64,000 bases of DNA. Source: JAJYQH01 sp036261615. Lineage in GTDB: Bacteria > Actinomycetota > Actinomycetes > Propionibacteriales > Propionibacteriaceae. The translations under genes and the position numbers were made by a program. Where the stretch lies: the NCBI GenBank assembly GCA_036261615.1, contig DATAKK010000014.1:1-64000 (forward strand). Reading direction: 5' to 3'. The stretch's first letter is position 1, and every line of letters starts with the position of its first letter. The notes beneath the pieces are model-generated. The model saw only the letters and a list, made by a program, of their open reading frames with translations, ran no database searches and was not told where the DNA came from. Below, piece by piece: positions 57,281 to 64,000 of this stretch.

Positions 57281-58798
57281 TCAGCCGACGTCGACGGTGA
57301 TCGTGTGCAGTCCGCTGGCGCCGTTGGGCACCGGGCTGGCCACCGTCTGGTCCTGCGGCTTGCCCTTCTCGTCGACCACCCGCACCTGCAGCTCGTGGCG
57401 GCCGGGAGCGGCCTCCCAGGTCCAGATCCACTGCCGCCAGTACTCGACGCCGACGTCGGGACCCAGGGTCGTGTCGACCCACGCGCCCCGATCGACGCGC
57501 ACCTGCACCTTGCCGACGCCCACCCCGGGCGCCCACGCGGTGCCTCCGACGGTCACCGGGCTCTGCTTCACGCGGGAGCCGTCGCGGGGCACCTCGATCC
57601 GAGAGCCGGGCTTGATCGGCCCGTGGTCGGACCAGCCGCGCACCGTCCAGTACGCCTGCTGCGCCGCGAAGGTGGTCACCTCCATCTTGACCAGCCACTT
57701 CGTCGCCCCCACGAACCCGTAGAGACCCGGGGTGAGCAGCCGCACCGGGAAACCGTGCTCCGGAAGCAGCGCCGCGCCGTTCATCTCGTAGGCGACCAGC
57801 GCCTCGCGCTCGTCCGTGAGGGCCGTCAGCGGGGTGCTCACCGTGAACCCGTCCACCGACGTCGACAGCACCATGTCCGCGCCAGATTGGACGCCGGCCC
57901 GCTTGAGCAGGTCGGACGTCCGTACCCCGAGCCACTGCGCCGCGCCGATGAGGTTGCCCCCCACCTCGTTCGAGACGCACTCCAGCATCACCGGCCGCTC
58001 GACGGCGTCCATCGCCAGCAACTCGTTCCACCCGATCGAGAACGGGTGGTCGACCATGCCGCCGATCGACAACCGCCAGCTGCTGACGTCGACCGAGGGG
58101 ATGATGAGCGCCGTGTCGATGCGGTAGAAGCTGGACGCCGGCGTCACGAGCGGGCTGATCCCCGGCGCCTTCGTCTCCAGCCCGGCGGGAAGTGTGGGGA
58201 GCGGCCGGGCCGGGAGGGCGACCGGCTGCGGTCCGTCGCTGCGCCGGAGCCCCTGGCCGAAGAGGCCGCCGAGAACCCCGACGCTCCCCACGGCGAACAC
58301 CAGCCGGAGCCAGTCCCTCCTCGCCACGCCCCCCTCCGCGTGCGCGGGGCTGACCGCCTCCGCGGCCCGGGTGAGCCCGAGCAGCGCCCACGCCGCCACG
58401 GCCAGCGTCACCAGCCCCGGCACCAGCCACAGCGTCTCTCGGGCGGATTCGGCGCTGGCGGCGGCCAGCGCGATCACCACCAGGACCACATCGCAGAACA
58501 TCGCGGCGCGCATCGACCGTCGCGCGACCAGCCCGACCAGGGCGCCGAGGCCGAGGGTCACGAGGATCGCGCCCACCACCAGCACCGTCTTGTCCGCGGT
58601 GCCGAAGGTGTTGACCGCCCAGTCCTTCACCGGGCCGGGCGTCAGGTCGATGGCCCGCGTGGCGACCGCGACGACCGGCGACGACGACGGCGCGACGAGC
58701 GCGGCGAGGTGCCCGGCGCCGAGTCCCGCCGCCGTCGCGAGGACGCCGTTGAGCGCGGAGCGGCCCCGCGGCACCTCGTCGGGACGCCTCGTCGCCAT
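57281..58798 (-). CDS. Membrane-bound sulfite oxidase-like molybdopterin enzyme
   Basis: 505 aa. The N-terminal 150 residues hold four membrane helices; then a twin-Arg segment (RRDWLRL, near 160) before a further helix. The oxidoreductase domain (about 215-400) has WRLSIGGMVDHPFSIGWNELL and the molybdenum ligand C274 in VMLECVSNEVGG, then EHGFPVRLLTPGLYGF. The C-terminal dimerisation domain follows (SPVTVGGTAWAPGVGVGKVQVRVD, quoted in parts). Enzymes of this form act outside the membrane on sulfite, methionine sulfoxide or unknown substrates. It has no heme domain. Confidence 0.9.
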   Translation of the reverse strand: MATRRPDEVPRGRSALNGVLATAAGLGAGHLAALVAPSSSPVVAVATRAIDLTPGPVKDWAVNTFGTADKTVLVVGAILVTLGLGALVGLVARRSMRAAMFCDVVLVVIALAAASAESARETLWLVPGLVTLAVAAWALLGLTRAAEAVSPAHAEGGVARRDWLRLVFAVGSVGVLGGLFGQGLRRSDGPQPVALPARPLPTLPAGLETKAPGISPLVTPASSFYRIDTALIIPSVDVSSWRLSIGGMVDHPFSIGWNELLAMDAVERPVMLECVSNEVGGNLIGAAQWLGVRTSDLLKRAGVQSGADMVLSTSVDGFTVSTPLTALTDEREALVAYEMNGAALLPEHGFPVRLLTPGLYGFVGATKWLVKMEVTTFAAQQAYWTVRGWSDHGPIKPGSRIEVPRDGSRVKQSPVTVGGTAWAPGVGVGKVQVRVDRGAWVDTTLGPDVGVEYWRQWIWTWEAAPGRHELQVRVVDEKGKPQDQTVASPVPNGASGLHTITVDVG

Positions 58799-58898
58799 CT
58801 CTCACCGCCACTGGATCTCGCGCTGTGTCGTCGAGAGTACCCGCGGTCACCAGGGGTGACGATCGTCGCATCGCGGGCGCGGGGACCCGCCGGTGCGC

Positions 58899-59792
58899 TC
58901 AGTCGAGCGTGCCCCTCTCGGCCGGGGTCCTGGCCGCCTCACCGGCGACGACGCCGGGTGCGGCGTCCACCCCGGAGAGCGGCGCGCCGGCCGCCGACCC
59001 GGGCAGGCCCTTGGCGTTCCCGTAGAGGTAGAAGTAGGCCCCTGCGACGAACACCCCCGCGCCCACGGCGTTGCCGAGGAACGCGAAGATCAGGTTGAGC
59101 ACGGTGTCGCCGAGGGAGAGGCCTCCGGCCCCGACCATCATCGCGGCGGGCAGGAAGAACATGTTGGCGACGACGTGATCGAACCCGAGGGCCACGAAGG
59201 CGGTGATCGGCGGGATGATCGCGAGGATCTTCCCGGACACGCTGGTGGCGGCCAGGGCGGCCCAGACGGCCAGGCACACGAGCCAGTTGCAGCCGATCGC
59301 CCGGACGAACTGCTCCCAGTGCGTCTCGGTGATCCCCTTGCCGTGGGCGATCGCGGCCAGCCGGGCGAAGTTGATCGAGTCCTTCGCGAACAGGCCGGTC
59401 TGGTCGGCCAGCAGCCAGGCGACGAACACCGAGCCCACCAGGTTGCCGATGGTGACCCACAGCCAGTTGGCGGCGAGCTTGCCCACCGTCACCCGCTTGC
59501 TCAGCACGGCGATCGGCACGAGCATCATGTTCCCGGTGAGCAGGTCGGCGCCGGCGATGACGACGAGGATGAGGCCGAGGCTGAAGGTGAGCCCGGTCAC
59601 CAGGGTGGTGATTCCGCCCCACGTCTTGGGGTCCAGGCCCGCCGACGTGACGGTGGCGATGAGGCCGCCGAAGGCGATGTAGGCGCCGGCGAGGAAGCCG
59701 GCGACGAGCGCTTTGGGGGGGCTCGCGTTCGCCTTCGTCTCACCGGATGCGATCGCAAGTTGGGTCATCTGTGCCGGGGTGTTGAACGACAT
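58899..59792 (-). CDS. Formate/nitrite transporter family protein (FNT)
   Basis: 297 aa from MSFNTPAQ, which has GAGAGGTGG-like purines upstream; an upstream ATG is unlikely. Six helices with the FNT signatures: PKALVAGFLAGAYIAFGGL, FSLGLILVVIAGADLLTGNMM and FVALGFDHVVANMFFLPAAMM; NWLWVTIGNLVGS carries the pore-region Asn. FNT channels form pentamers and pass formate, nitrite or hydrosulfide. The C-terminal tail of about 30 residues is Pro/Ala-rich. Substrate not decided. Adjacent to the sulfite-oxidase-like gene in the same direction. Confidence 0.92.
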   Translation of the reverse strand: MSFNTPAQMTQLAIASGETKANASPPKALVAGFLAGAYIAFGGLIATVTSAGLDPKTWGGITTLVTGLTFSLGLILVVIAGADLLTGNMMLVPIAVLSKRVTVGKLAANWLWVTIGNLVGSVFVAWLLADQTGLFAKDSINFARLAAIAHGKGITETHWEQFVRAIGCNWLVCLAVWAALAATSVSGKILAIIPPITAFVALGFDHVVANMFFLPAAMMVGAGGLSLGDTVLNLIFAFLGNAVGAGVFVAGAYFYLYGNAKGLPGSAAGAPLSGVDAAPGVVAGEAARTPAERGTLD

Positions 59793-60169
59793 GGCCACCT
59801 CTCGAAGGTCCTGGATGCGGCGCACCGCAGCGCCGTACGTCAGCGCATCGCCCCCAGTGGGCGCGGCTTCAACCGGCGAACATACGCGGTGCCGGGTCTG
59901 CTGAACACCCCCCCGGGGATGGGGGACGAGACTCGCGCCGCTGCGGCGTCCGATCGGCAGCCGCGGGCTGGGTCGGCCGGCCGGGGACGACGAGGCGTTC
60001 GTGGCCGTCCTCCGGTGAGCCCCGGAACCGCGGGACCCTGCCCGAAAGGGTGTGCCGGGTGGCCTGGTTGATCATTTAACTAGCGGTGCGACGAAACCCC
60101 CGCTCCCCCGCCCCGTTCGCAATCCGACGGGCCCCGCGCTTGTCATGACGCAGTCCGAAAGAGGTATCG
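59793..60169. other. 377-base gene-free stretch between divergent transporter genes
   Basis: No gene is evident. Near the FNT start there are two loose relatives of the CGTACG-type repeats found at 62133-62207: CGCCGTACGTCAGCG (59831-59845) and GCGAACATACGC (59876-59887). ACCCTGCCCGAAAGGGT near 60040 could form a small hairpin. I recognise no riboswitch and no clear promoter. Confidence 0.5.
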
Positions 60170-60460
60170 ATGTCCATCTCTCCGGCCCCCACCCGGGGTC
60201 CCGCCCGGCCGGCCCCCTACGTGATCTCCGGGATCCTCATCACGCTCGGGATCGTGGTCCCGCTCCTGGTGCCCACCTACGCGCGATCCAACCCCGCGCT
60301 GATCGGCATCCCGTTCTTCTACTGGTACCAGATGCTCTGGGTCTTCGGGGACGCCGTGATCCTCTGGATCTGCTACGGCCTGATCACCCGGGAGGACCAC
60401 CGCCGGCGGGACGCGGTGCGCGCCGCCGGCCCGGCGACGACCGATGAGGGGGCCCGCTGA
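60170..60460 (+). CDS. DUF3311 small membrane protein
   Basis: 96 aa, two helices (YVISGILITLGIVVPLLVP, FFYWYQMLWVFGDAVILWICYG). DUF3311 proteins nearly always precede a sodium:solute symporter and are thought to be its small partner, as with the YhdT/PanF-type pairs. Here TGATG joins it to the symporter gene, so the two are co-translated. GAAAGAGG lies before the ATG. Confidence 0.9.
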   Translation: MSISPAPTRGPARPAPYVISGILITLGIVVPLLVPTYARSNPALIGIPFFYWYQMLWVFGDAVILWICYGLITREDHRRRDAVRAAGPATTDEGAR

Positions 60461-62112
60461 TGGGCTCCATCGGCGTGGCGAGGATCGTGCTCCTCGTCAT
60501 CTTCGTGGGCGTCGCCGTCCTCGGGTTCTACGCCGCCAAGTGGCGGCAGGACCACCCCACGGGCGGCATGCGCACCCTCGACCAGTGGGGCCTCGGCAGC
60601 CGCGGGTTCGGCAGCTGGATCACCTGGTTCCTCCTCGGCGGCGACCTGTACACCGCCTACACGTTCATCGCGGTGCCCGCGGCGATGTGGAGCACCGGCG
60701 CTCTCTCGGGCTTCTTCGCCGTGCCCTACACGGTGGTGCTGTACCCGATTGTGTTCGTCCTCATGGCCCGGCTCTGGTCGGTGTCGCACCGGCACGGATA
60801 CGTCACCCCCGCCGACTTCGTGGGGGGCCGCTACGGCAGCAAGCTGCTCTCCACCGCGGTCGCGGTGACCGGCATCGTCGCGACCATGCCCTACATCGCC
60901 CTGCAGCTCGTCGGCATCAAGTCCGTGCTGTCGGTGCTGCACGTGGGCGGCGGGTCCAACGCGTTCACCCGCGACCTGCCGTTGATCATCGCCTTCGCCG
61001 TGCTCGCGGCCTACACCTACACCGCCGGCCTCCGGGCGCCCGCGGTCATCGCGGTGGTCAAGGACCTGCTCATCTACATCTCGATCGTCGTCGCGATCGT
61101 CTACCTCCCCGCGCACATCGGCGGCTTCGGCAAGATCTTCGCGGCCGCCGGCGCGAAGATGTCCACGGTGAGCCCGGCCACCGGCAAGCCGATCGGATCG
61201 GTGATCCCCGGTGCGGCCACCTTCAACGCCTACTGGACGCTCGCGCTCGGCTCGGCGATGGCGCTGTTCATGTACCCGCACTCGATCACCGGCGTCCTCG
61301 CGACCAAGAGCCGCAACACCATCCGCCGCAACGCGGTCGTCCTGCCGGTCTACTCGCTGATGCTCGGCTTCCTCGCCCTGCTCGGCTACGTCGCCATCGC
61401 CGCGGGTACCAAGCCGATCGGCCTCGACGGCAAGGTGAACCCGCAGCTCGTCGTGCCCCAGCTGTTCCTCGACCACTTCCCCGGCTGGTTCGCCGGCGTC
61501 GCCCTCGCAGCCATCGCCGTCGGAGCGCTCGTCCCCGCGGCGATCATGTCGATCGCGGCGTCCAACCTGTTCACGAGGAACATCTACCGCGACCTGTTCA
61601 AGCCGGCGGCGTCCCCGGGCGAGGAACTGCGCGTCTCGAAGCTCGTCTCGCTCATCGTCAAGCTCGGCGCCCTGCTGTTCGTCATCACCATGGACCAGTC
61701 GGCGGCGATCAACCTGCAGCTGCTCGGCGGCGTCTGGATCCTGCAGACGTTCCCCGCGATCGTCGCCGGGCTGTACACCCGGGTGTTCCACCGCTGGGCG
61801 CTGTTCGTCGGCTGGGCGGCGGGAATCCTCTACGGGACGATGGCGGCGTACAACGTCATCAACCCGGTGACGCACGCGCACTTCGGCGGCTCGATCGCGC
61901 CGTTCCCGTTCACGCACGTCCCCGTGTACATCGCGATCAGCGCCTTCGTCATCAACGTGGTCGTCAGTGCCGTGCTCAGCCTCGTCTTCCGCGCTCTCAA
62001 GGTGCCCGATGGCCGCGACGCGACCACGGCGTCCGACTACGGAGCCGACGAGAACGACCCCCGCGTCCAGGCCAACCCGGAGCCCGAGGCGGACCTCCTC
62101 GAGCACGCGTAG
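60460..62112 (+). CDS. Sodium:solute symporter (SSS family)
   Basis: 550 aa, about 13 helices. LGSRGFGSWITWFLLGGDLYTAYTFIAVPA, YVTPADFVGGRYGSKLLS, MPYIALQLVGIKSVL and AAIMSIAASNLFTRNIYRDLF (quoted in parts) are signatures of the SSS group that includes the actinobacterial monocarboxylate importer MctC and PutP-type carriers. The Ser/Thr-rich IMSIAASN segment is the sodium site in TM8. Cargo is probably a monocarboxylate such as acetate, propionate or pyruvate, but this is inference. It ends just before a striking repeat array. Confidence 0.92.
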   Translation: MGSIGVARIVLLVIFVGVAVLGFYAAKWRQDHPTGGMRTLDQWGLGSRGFGSWITWFLLGGDLYTAYTFIAVPAAMWSTGALSGFFAVPYTVVLYPIVFVLMARLWSVSHRHGYVTPADFVGGRYGSKLLSTAVAVTGIVATMPYIALQLVGIKSVLSVLHVGGGSNAFTRDLPLIIAFAVLAAYTYTAGLRAPAVIAVVKDLLIYISIVVAIVYLPAHIGGFGKIFAAAGAKMSTVSPATGKPIGSVIPGAATFNAYWTLALGSAMALFMYPHSITGVLATKSRNTIRRNAVVLPVYSLMLGFLALLGYVAIAAGTKPIGLDGKVNPQLVVPQLFLDHFPGWFAGVALAAIAVGALVPAAIMSIAASNLFTRNIYRDLFKPAASPGEELRVSKLVSLIVKLGALLFVITMDQSAAINLQLLGGVWILQTFPAIVAGLYTRVFHRWALFVGWAAGILYGTMAAYNVINPVTHAHFGGSIAPFPFTHVPVYIAISAFVINVVVSAVLSLVFRALKVPDGRDATTASDYGADENDPRVQANPEPEADLLEHA

Positions 62113-62132
62113 GCGAGCCCGGGGGCTCGACC

Positions 62133-62207
62133 GGCGTACGTTCTCTACTTTCGCGTACGTTCGCAAATCAGCAGCGAACGTACGCCGGAACGTCGCGAAC
62201 GTACGCC
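62133..62207. repeat. Array of four CGTACG-centred repeats in mirror order
   Basis: Copies: GGCGTACGTTC (62133-62143), GCGTACGTTCGC (62153-62164), GCGAACGTACGCC (62174-62186) and GCGAACGTACGCC (62195-62207). The first two point one way and the last two the other. The inner pair forms a perfect 12-bp stem with a nine-base loop. The array fills the gap between the symporter gene and the convergent lipoprotein gene, so a terminator role is possible, as is protein binding. Confidence 0.75.
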
Positions 62208-62252
62208 GTACTGGAGGCGGACGAGGCCCTCACGGCGCCGCGAACCCGGCTC

Positions 62253-62870
62253 TCAGGAATAGGGGCAGGGCTTCTGGGCGATCGGCCCCGACGTCGGGCC
62301 GGGGGTGCTGGTGGGATCGATGGGGTCGGCCCACAACACCGTGATCTCCACCAGGGTGTTCCAGGCGGAGGGGCTGCCGCCCGGCGGGTCCTGGCTGTAG
62401 ACGGTTCCGTTCGGGAGGCCGGCCACCGCCCCGCCACACAGCACGAAGTACTTGTCGCCTGCGCTCTGGAGCCGGGACTTGGCCTGCGCGAAGGACAACC
62501 CGACGACATTCGGGACGGGCGGGCGGGACGCCGAGATGGTCGCGGTGGTGACCCGGGGCGGGGCTGACGACGTGGTCGAGGTTGAGTGCGACGCCGTGGA
62601 AACGAACGCCCTGGTCGTGGAGGTCGTCGACCCCGCAGGGGTGGCCCTCGGCTTCGTGGTGCTGGGCGTCGGGGACGGTGTGGCCTTGCGTTTCGGGGCC
62701 GATGAGGCGGGCCGCGGCTGCGGGCTCGGTGTGGCGGGCCCTGGTGGCGCGGTGGCCGGGGAGGTCGAAGAAACCTCCGGCTGTGCCTGGGTGACCTGAT
62801 TGGTTCCGCAGCCGGCGGTGACGACGATGACCCCCAGGGCGAGGCCGGCGAATGAGGACAGCCGAGTCAT
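62253..62870 (-). CDS. PASTA-domain lipoprotein
   Basis: 205 aa. The signal ends in VTAGC (Cys21). A long Ser/Thr/Pro-rich linker (about 25-115) follows, suited to spanning the cell wall. One PASTA domain (about 118-185) has VPNVVGLSFAQAKSRLQSAG, then YSQDPPGGSPSAWNTLVEITVLW. PASTA domains bind muropeptide or beta-lactam-like groups and usually occur on PknB kinases or penicillin-binding proteins; free-standing lipoprotein forms occur in actinomycetes. AAGGAG precedes the ATG at 62870. Confidence 0.87.
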   Translation of the reverse strand: MTRLSSFAGLALGVIVVTAGCGTNQVTQAQPEVSSTSPATAPPGPATPSPQPRPASSAPKRKATPSPTPSTTKPRATPAGSTTSTTRAFVSTASHSTSTTSSAPPRVTTATISASRPPVPNVVGLSFAQAKSRLQSAGDKYFVLCGGAVAGLPNGTVYSQDPPGGSPSAWNTLVEITVLWADPIDPTSTPGPTSGPIAQKPCPYS

Positions 62871-62956
62871 GATGCTCCTTGATTCCCGCAAGGGCAGCCT
62901 AGTGAATCCGCTTCCGGCAGGGCCGAGGTCCCGGCCGACCCGCCGAGGCGACGCAT

Positions 62957-63574
62957 CTAGTCACCCAGCCCCCGGCGACCCGGTCCAGCAGCGCTCGTGG
63001 CCCTCACGTAGCGCTCGACCCGGCGATCCGGCACCAACCACATCAGCGCCACCAGGGCATACGGGATCAGACCGAGCCAGGGCTGGACGAACGCCAGCCC
63101 GATCCCGACGAGATAGAGGACGGGCGAGAGCTTTCCCTTGACGTCCGAGCCGAGCACTGCACGGAGCGTCTCCCCCGACTCCGGCTGCCGCAGGATCGTC
63201 AACTGGAGGACGTAGTAGGCGATCGCCGCCGCCAGCAGGTTCACCCCGTAGACGACGGTGGGCGTCCGCGCGAGCCGGGTGTCGTCCATCCACGACGTCG
63301 TGAACGGGTAGAGCGACAGCCAGAACAACAGGTGCAGGTTCGCCCACATCACCGAGCCGGTGACTCGCTTGGCGATGTGGAACAGGTGGTGGTGGTTGTT
63401 CCAGTAGATGCCGATGTAGACGAAGCTGAGGAGGTAGGTCAGCAGACTCGGGCCGCTGGTGTGCCACAGATCCGAGAGGCGGGGTCCCGCGGGACCCTTC
63501 AACTCGAGGACCATCACGGTGATGATGATCGCGAGGACGCCGTCACTGAACGCCTCGAGCCGGTTGCTCTCCAC
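62957..63574 (-). CDS. TMEM175-like (DUF1211) channel protein
   Basis: 205 aa, six helices. The family signature near the N-terminus is RLEAFSDGVLAIIITVMVLEL, with the F9-S10-D11 triplet; SFVYIGIYWNNHHHLFH and LHLLFWLSLYPFTTSWM are also typical. Bacterial TMEM175 homologues form tetrameric potassium channels whose hydrophobic gate comes from the first helix. Monocistronic; its end lies 86 bases upstream of the lipoprotein start. Confidence 0.9.
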   Translation of the reverse strand: MESNRLEAFSDGVLAIIITVMVLELKGPAGPRLSDLWHTSGPSLLTYLLSFVYIGIYWNNHHHLFHIAKRVTGSVMWANLHLLFWLSLYPFTTSWMDDTRLARTPTVVYGVNLLAAAIAYYVLQLTILRQPESGETLRAVLGSDVKGKLSPVLYLVGIGLAFVQPWLGLIPYALVALMWLVPDRRVERYVRATSAAGPGRRGLGD

Positions 63575-63583
63575 GGCGTCAGG

Positions 63584-64000
63584 CTAGCGAGGTGTCAGCA
63601 GGAAGAACTCACGCCCGTCCGGATCTGCCATGACCATGACGCCCGCGTCCGCCTGGCCGGGGCCCACGCGCGTAGCTCCGAGTGCCACCAAACGACTGGC
63701 CTCCTCGTCCGGGTCACCATCGCCGGGGGCGAGCACGAAGCGGTGCCGGTTCTGCCACGTCGTGGCCATCCCCTCCTCGTCCCAGGAGACCTTCGGGCCG
63801 CCCTGGGGTGATTGGATCGCCGTTTGCAGACCCTGGTTCCACACCAGGGGCCATCCCAGCGCTTCCGCCCAGAAGTGTCCCGTCGTGCGCGACCCTGCGC
63901 ACGTGACCTCGGCCATGAACCCGCAGTCGGCGAGGTACCCGTTCCCGGGCTCGATCACGCAGAACTCGTTGCCTTCGGGGTCGGCCAGCACGACATGACC
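63584..64000 (-). CDS. VOC (glyoxalase/bleomycin-resistance) family protein, 5' end outside the window
   Basis: The frame is open to the right edge and reads GHVVLADPEGNEFCVIEPG there, the end of a first VOC module, so the true start lies beyond the window. The visible part is a complete second module: CGFMAEVTCAGSRTTGHFWAEALGWPLVWN and VMVMADPDGREFFLLTPR (quoted in parts). Two-module VOC proteins of this type are common in actinomycetes and mostly of unknown substrate. No toxin-resistance role can be inferred. Confidence 0.88.
   Translation of the reverse strand, partial: GHVVLADPEGNEFCVIEPGNGYLADCGFMAEVTCAGSRTTGHFWAEALGWPLVWNQGLQTAIQSPQGGPKVSWDEEGMATTWQNRHRFVLAPGDGDPDEEASRLVALGATRVGPGQADAGVMVMADPDGREFFLLTPR

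Noticed and set aside
60030..60065. Possible riboswitch before the DUF3311-symporter pair
   Set aside because: Only a short hairpin is visible, and no known riboswitch core could be recognised.
62133..62207. CRISPR-like array
   Set aside because: The repeats are 11-13 bases, face opposite ways and have spacers of only 8-10 bases, and no cas gene is near.

Overview
The window comes from a high-GC Gram-positive bacterium, almost certainly an actinomycete (Actinomycetota). Codon third positions are almost all G or C, several genes start with GTG, and many genes overlap by ATGA or GTGA. Three genes have -10 boxes 6-7 bases before their start codons, which predicts leaderless mRNAs. A stress-sigma promoter form (GTTT-N16-GGGTA) and a possible mycobacterial-type SOS box are also present. 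I cannot assign a genus. I saw no rRNA, complete tRNA or CRISPR array.

Left end (1-13963): a repeat array resembling the tip of an IS21-family element abuts the remains of a secreted-protein gene. Next comes a compact Tc-toxin-like operon. It has a 1106-aa TcA-like protein made of an N-terminal TPR-like region and only the channel and TcB-binding part of TcA. It also has a 1961-aa TcB-TcC fusion with an Rhs core and a hydrophobic Gly/Ala-rich C-terminal payload, a zinc-dependent phospholipase C-like protein, and a 400-aa protein of unknown role. This is the most unusual part of the window.

14014-18325: a dienelactone hydrolase, then a stress cluster: ChaB/Rho-N protein, type IB topoisomerase, a YHS protein with a 62-aa protein and a DUF892 protein, and an SDR dehydrogenase. 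Three promoters here share exactly GTTT-N16-GGGTA, suggesting one general-stress regulon. 18373-23800: a CitB/CitA-type two-component system divergent from a three-gene ABC importer of the nitrate/sulfonate/NMT1 class.

23862-46668: mostly single housekeeping and accessory genes. They include an NmrA-like reductase, a frameshifted DUF222/HNH (13E12-type) gene under a possible SOS box, an HNH nuclease, a 2H phosphoesterase, a molybdopterin oxidoreductase, a vWA protein with a small HTH-like protein, an ABC-2 exporter, GlgX, a Tam-like methyltransferase, a GMC oxidoreductase operon divergent from a MarR regulator, a sugar MFS porter and a DUF421 protein.

46758-57265: an eight-gene catabolic operon with two Gfo/Idh/MocA dehydrogenases, an Opp/Dpp-type ABC importer and a DUF1795-like protein. 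It faces a LacI regulator across two perfect AGTGATCGATCACT operators that bracket the -10 of the operon promoter. This looks like uptake and oxidation of an oligosaccharide or glycoside, not of peptides.

57281-64000: a membrane-bound sulfite-oxidase-like enzyme, a formate/nitrite transporter, a DUF3311 plus sodium-solute symporter pair followed by an array of CGTACG-centred repeats, a PASTA lipoprotein, a TMEM175-like channel, and a VOC-family protein cut by the right edge.
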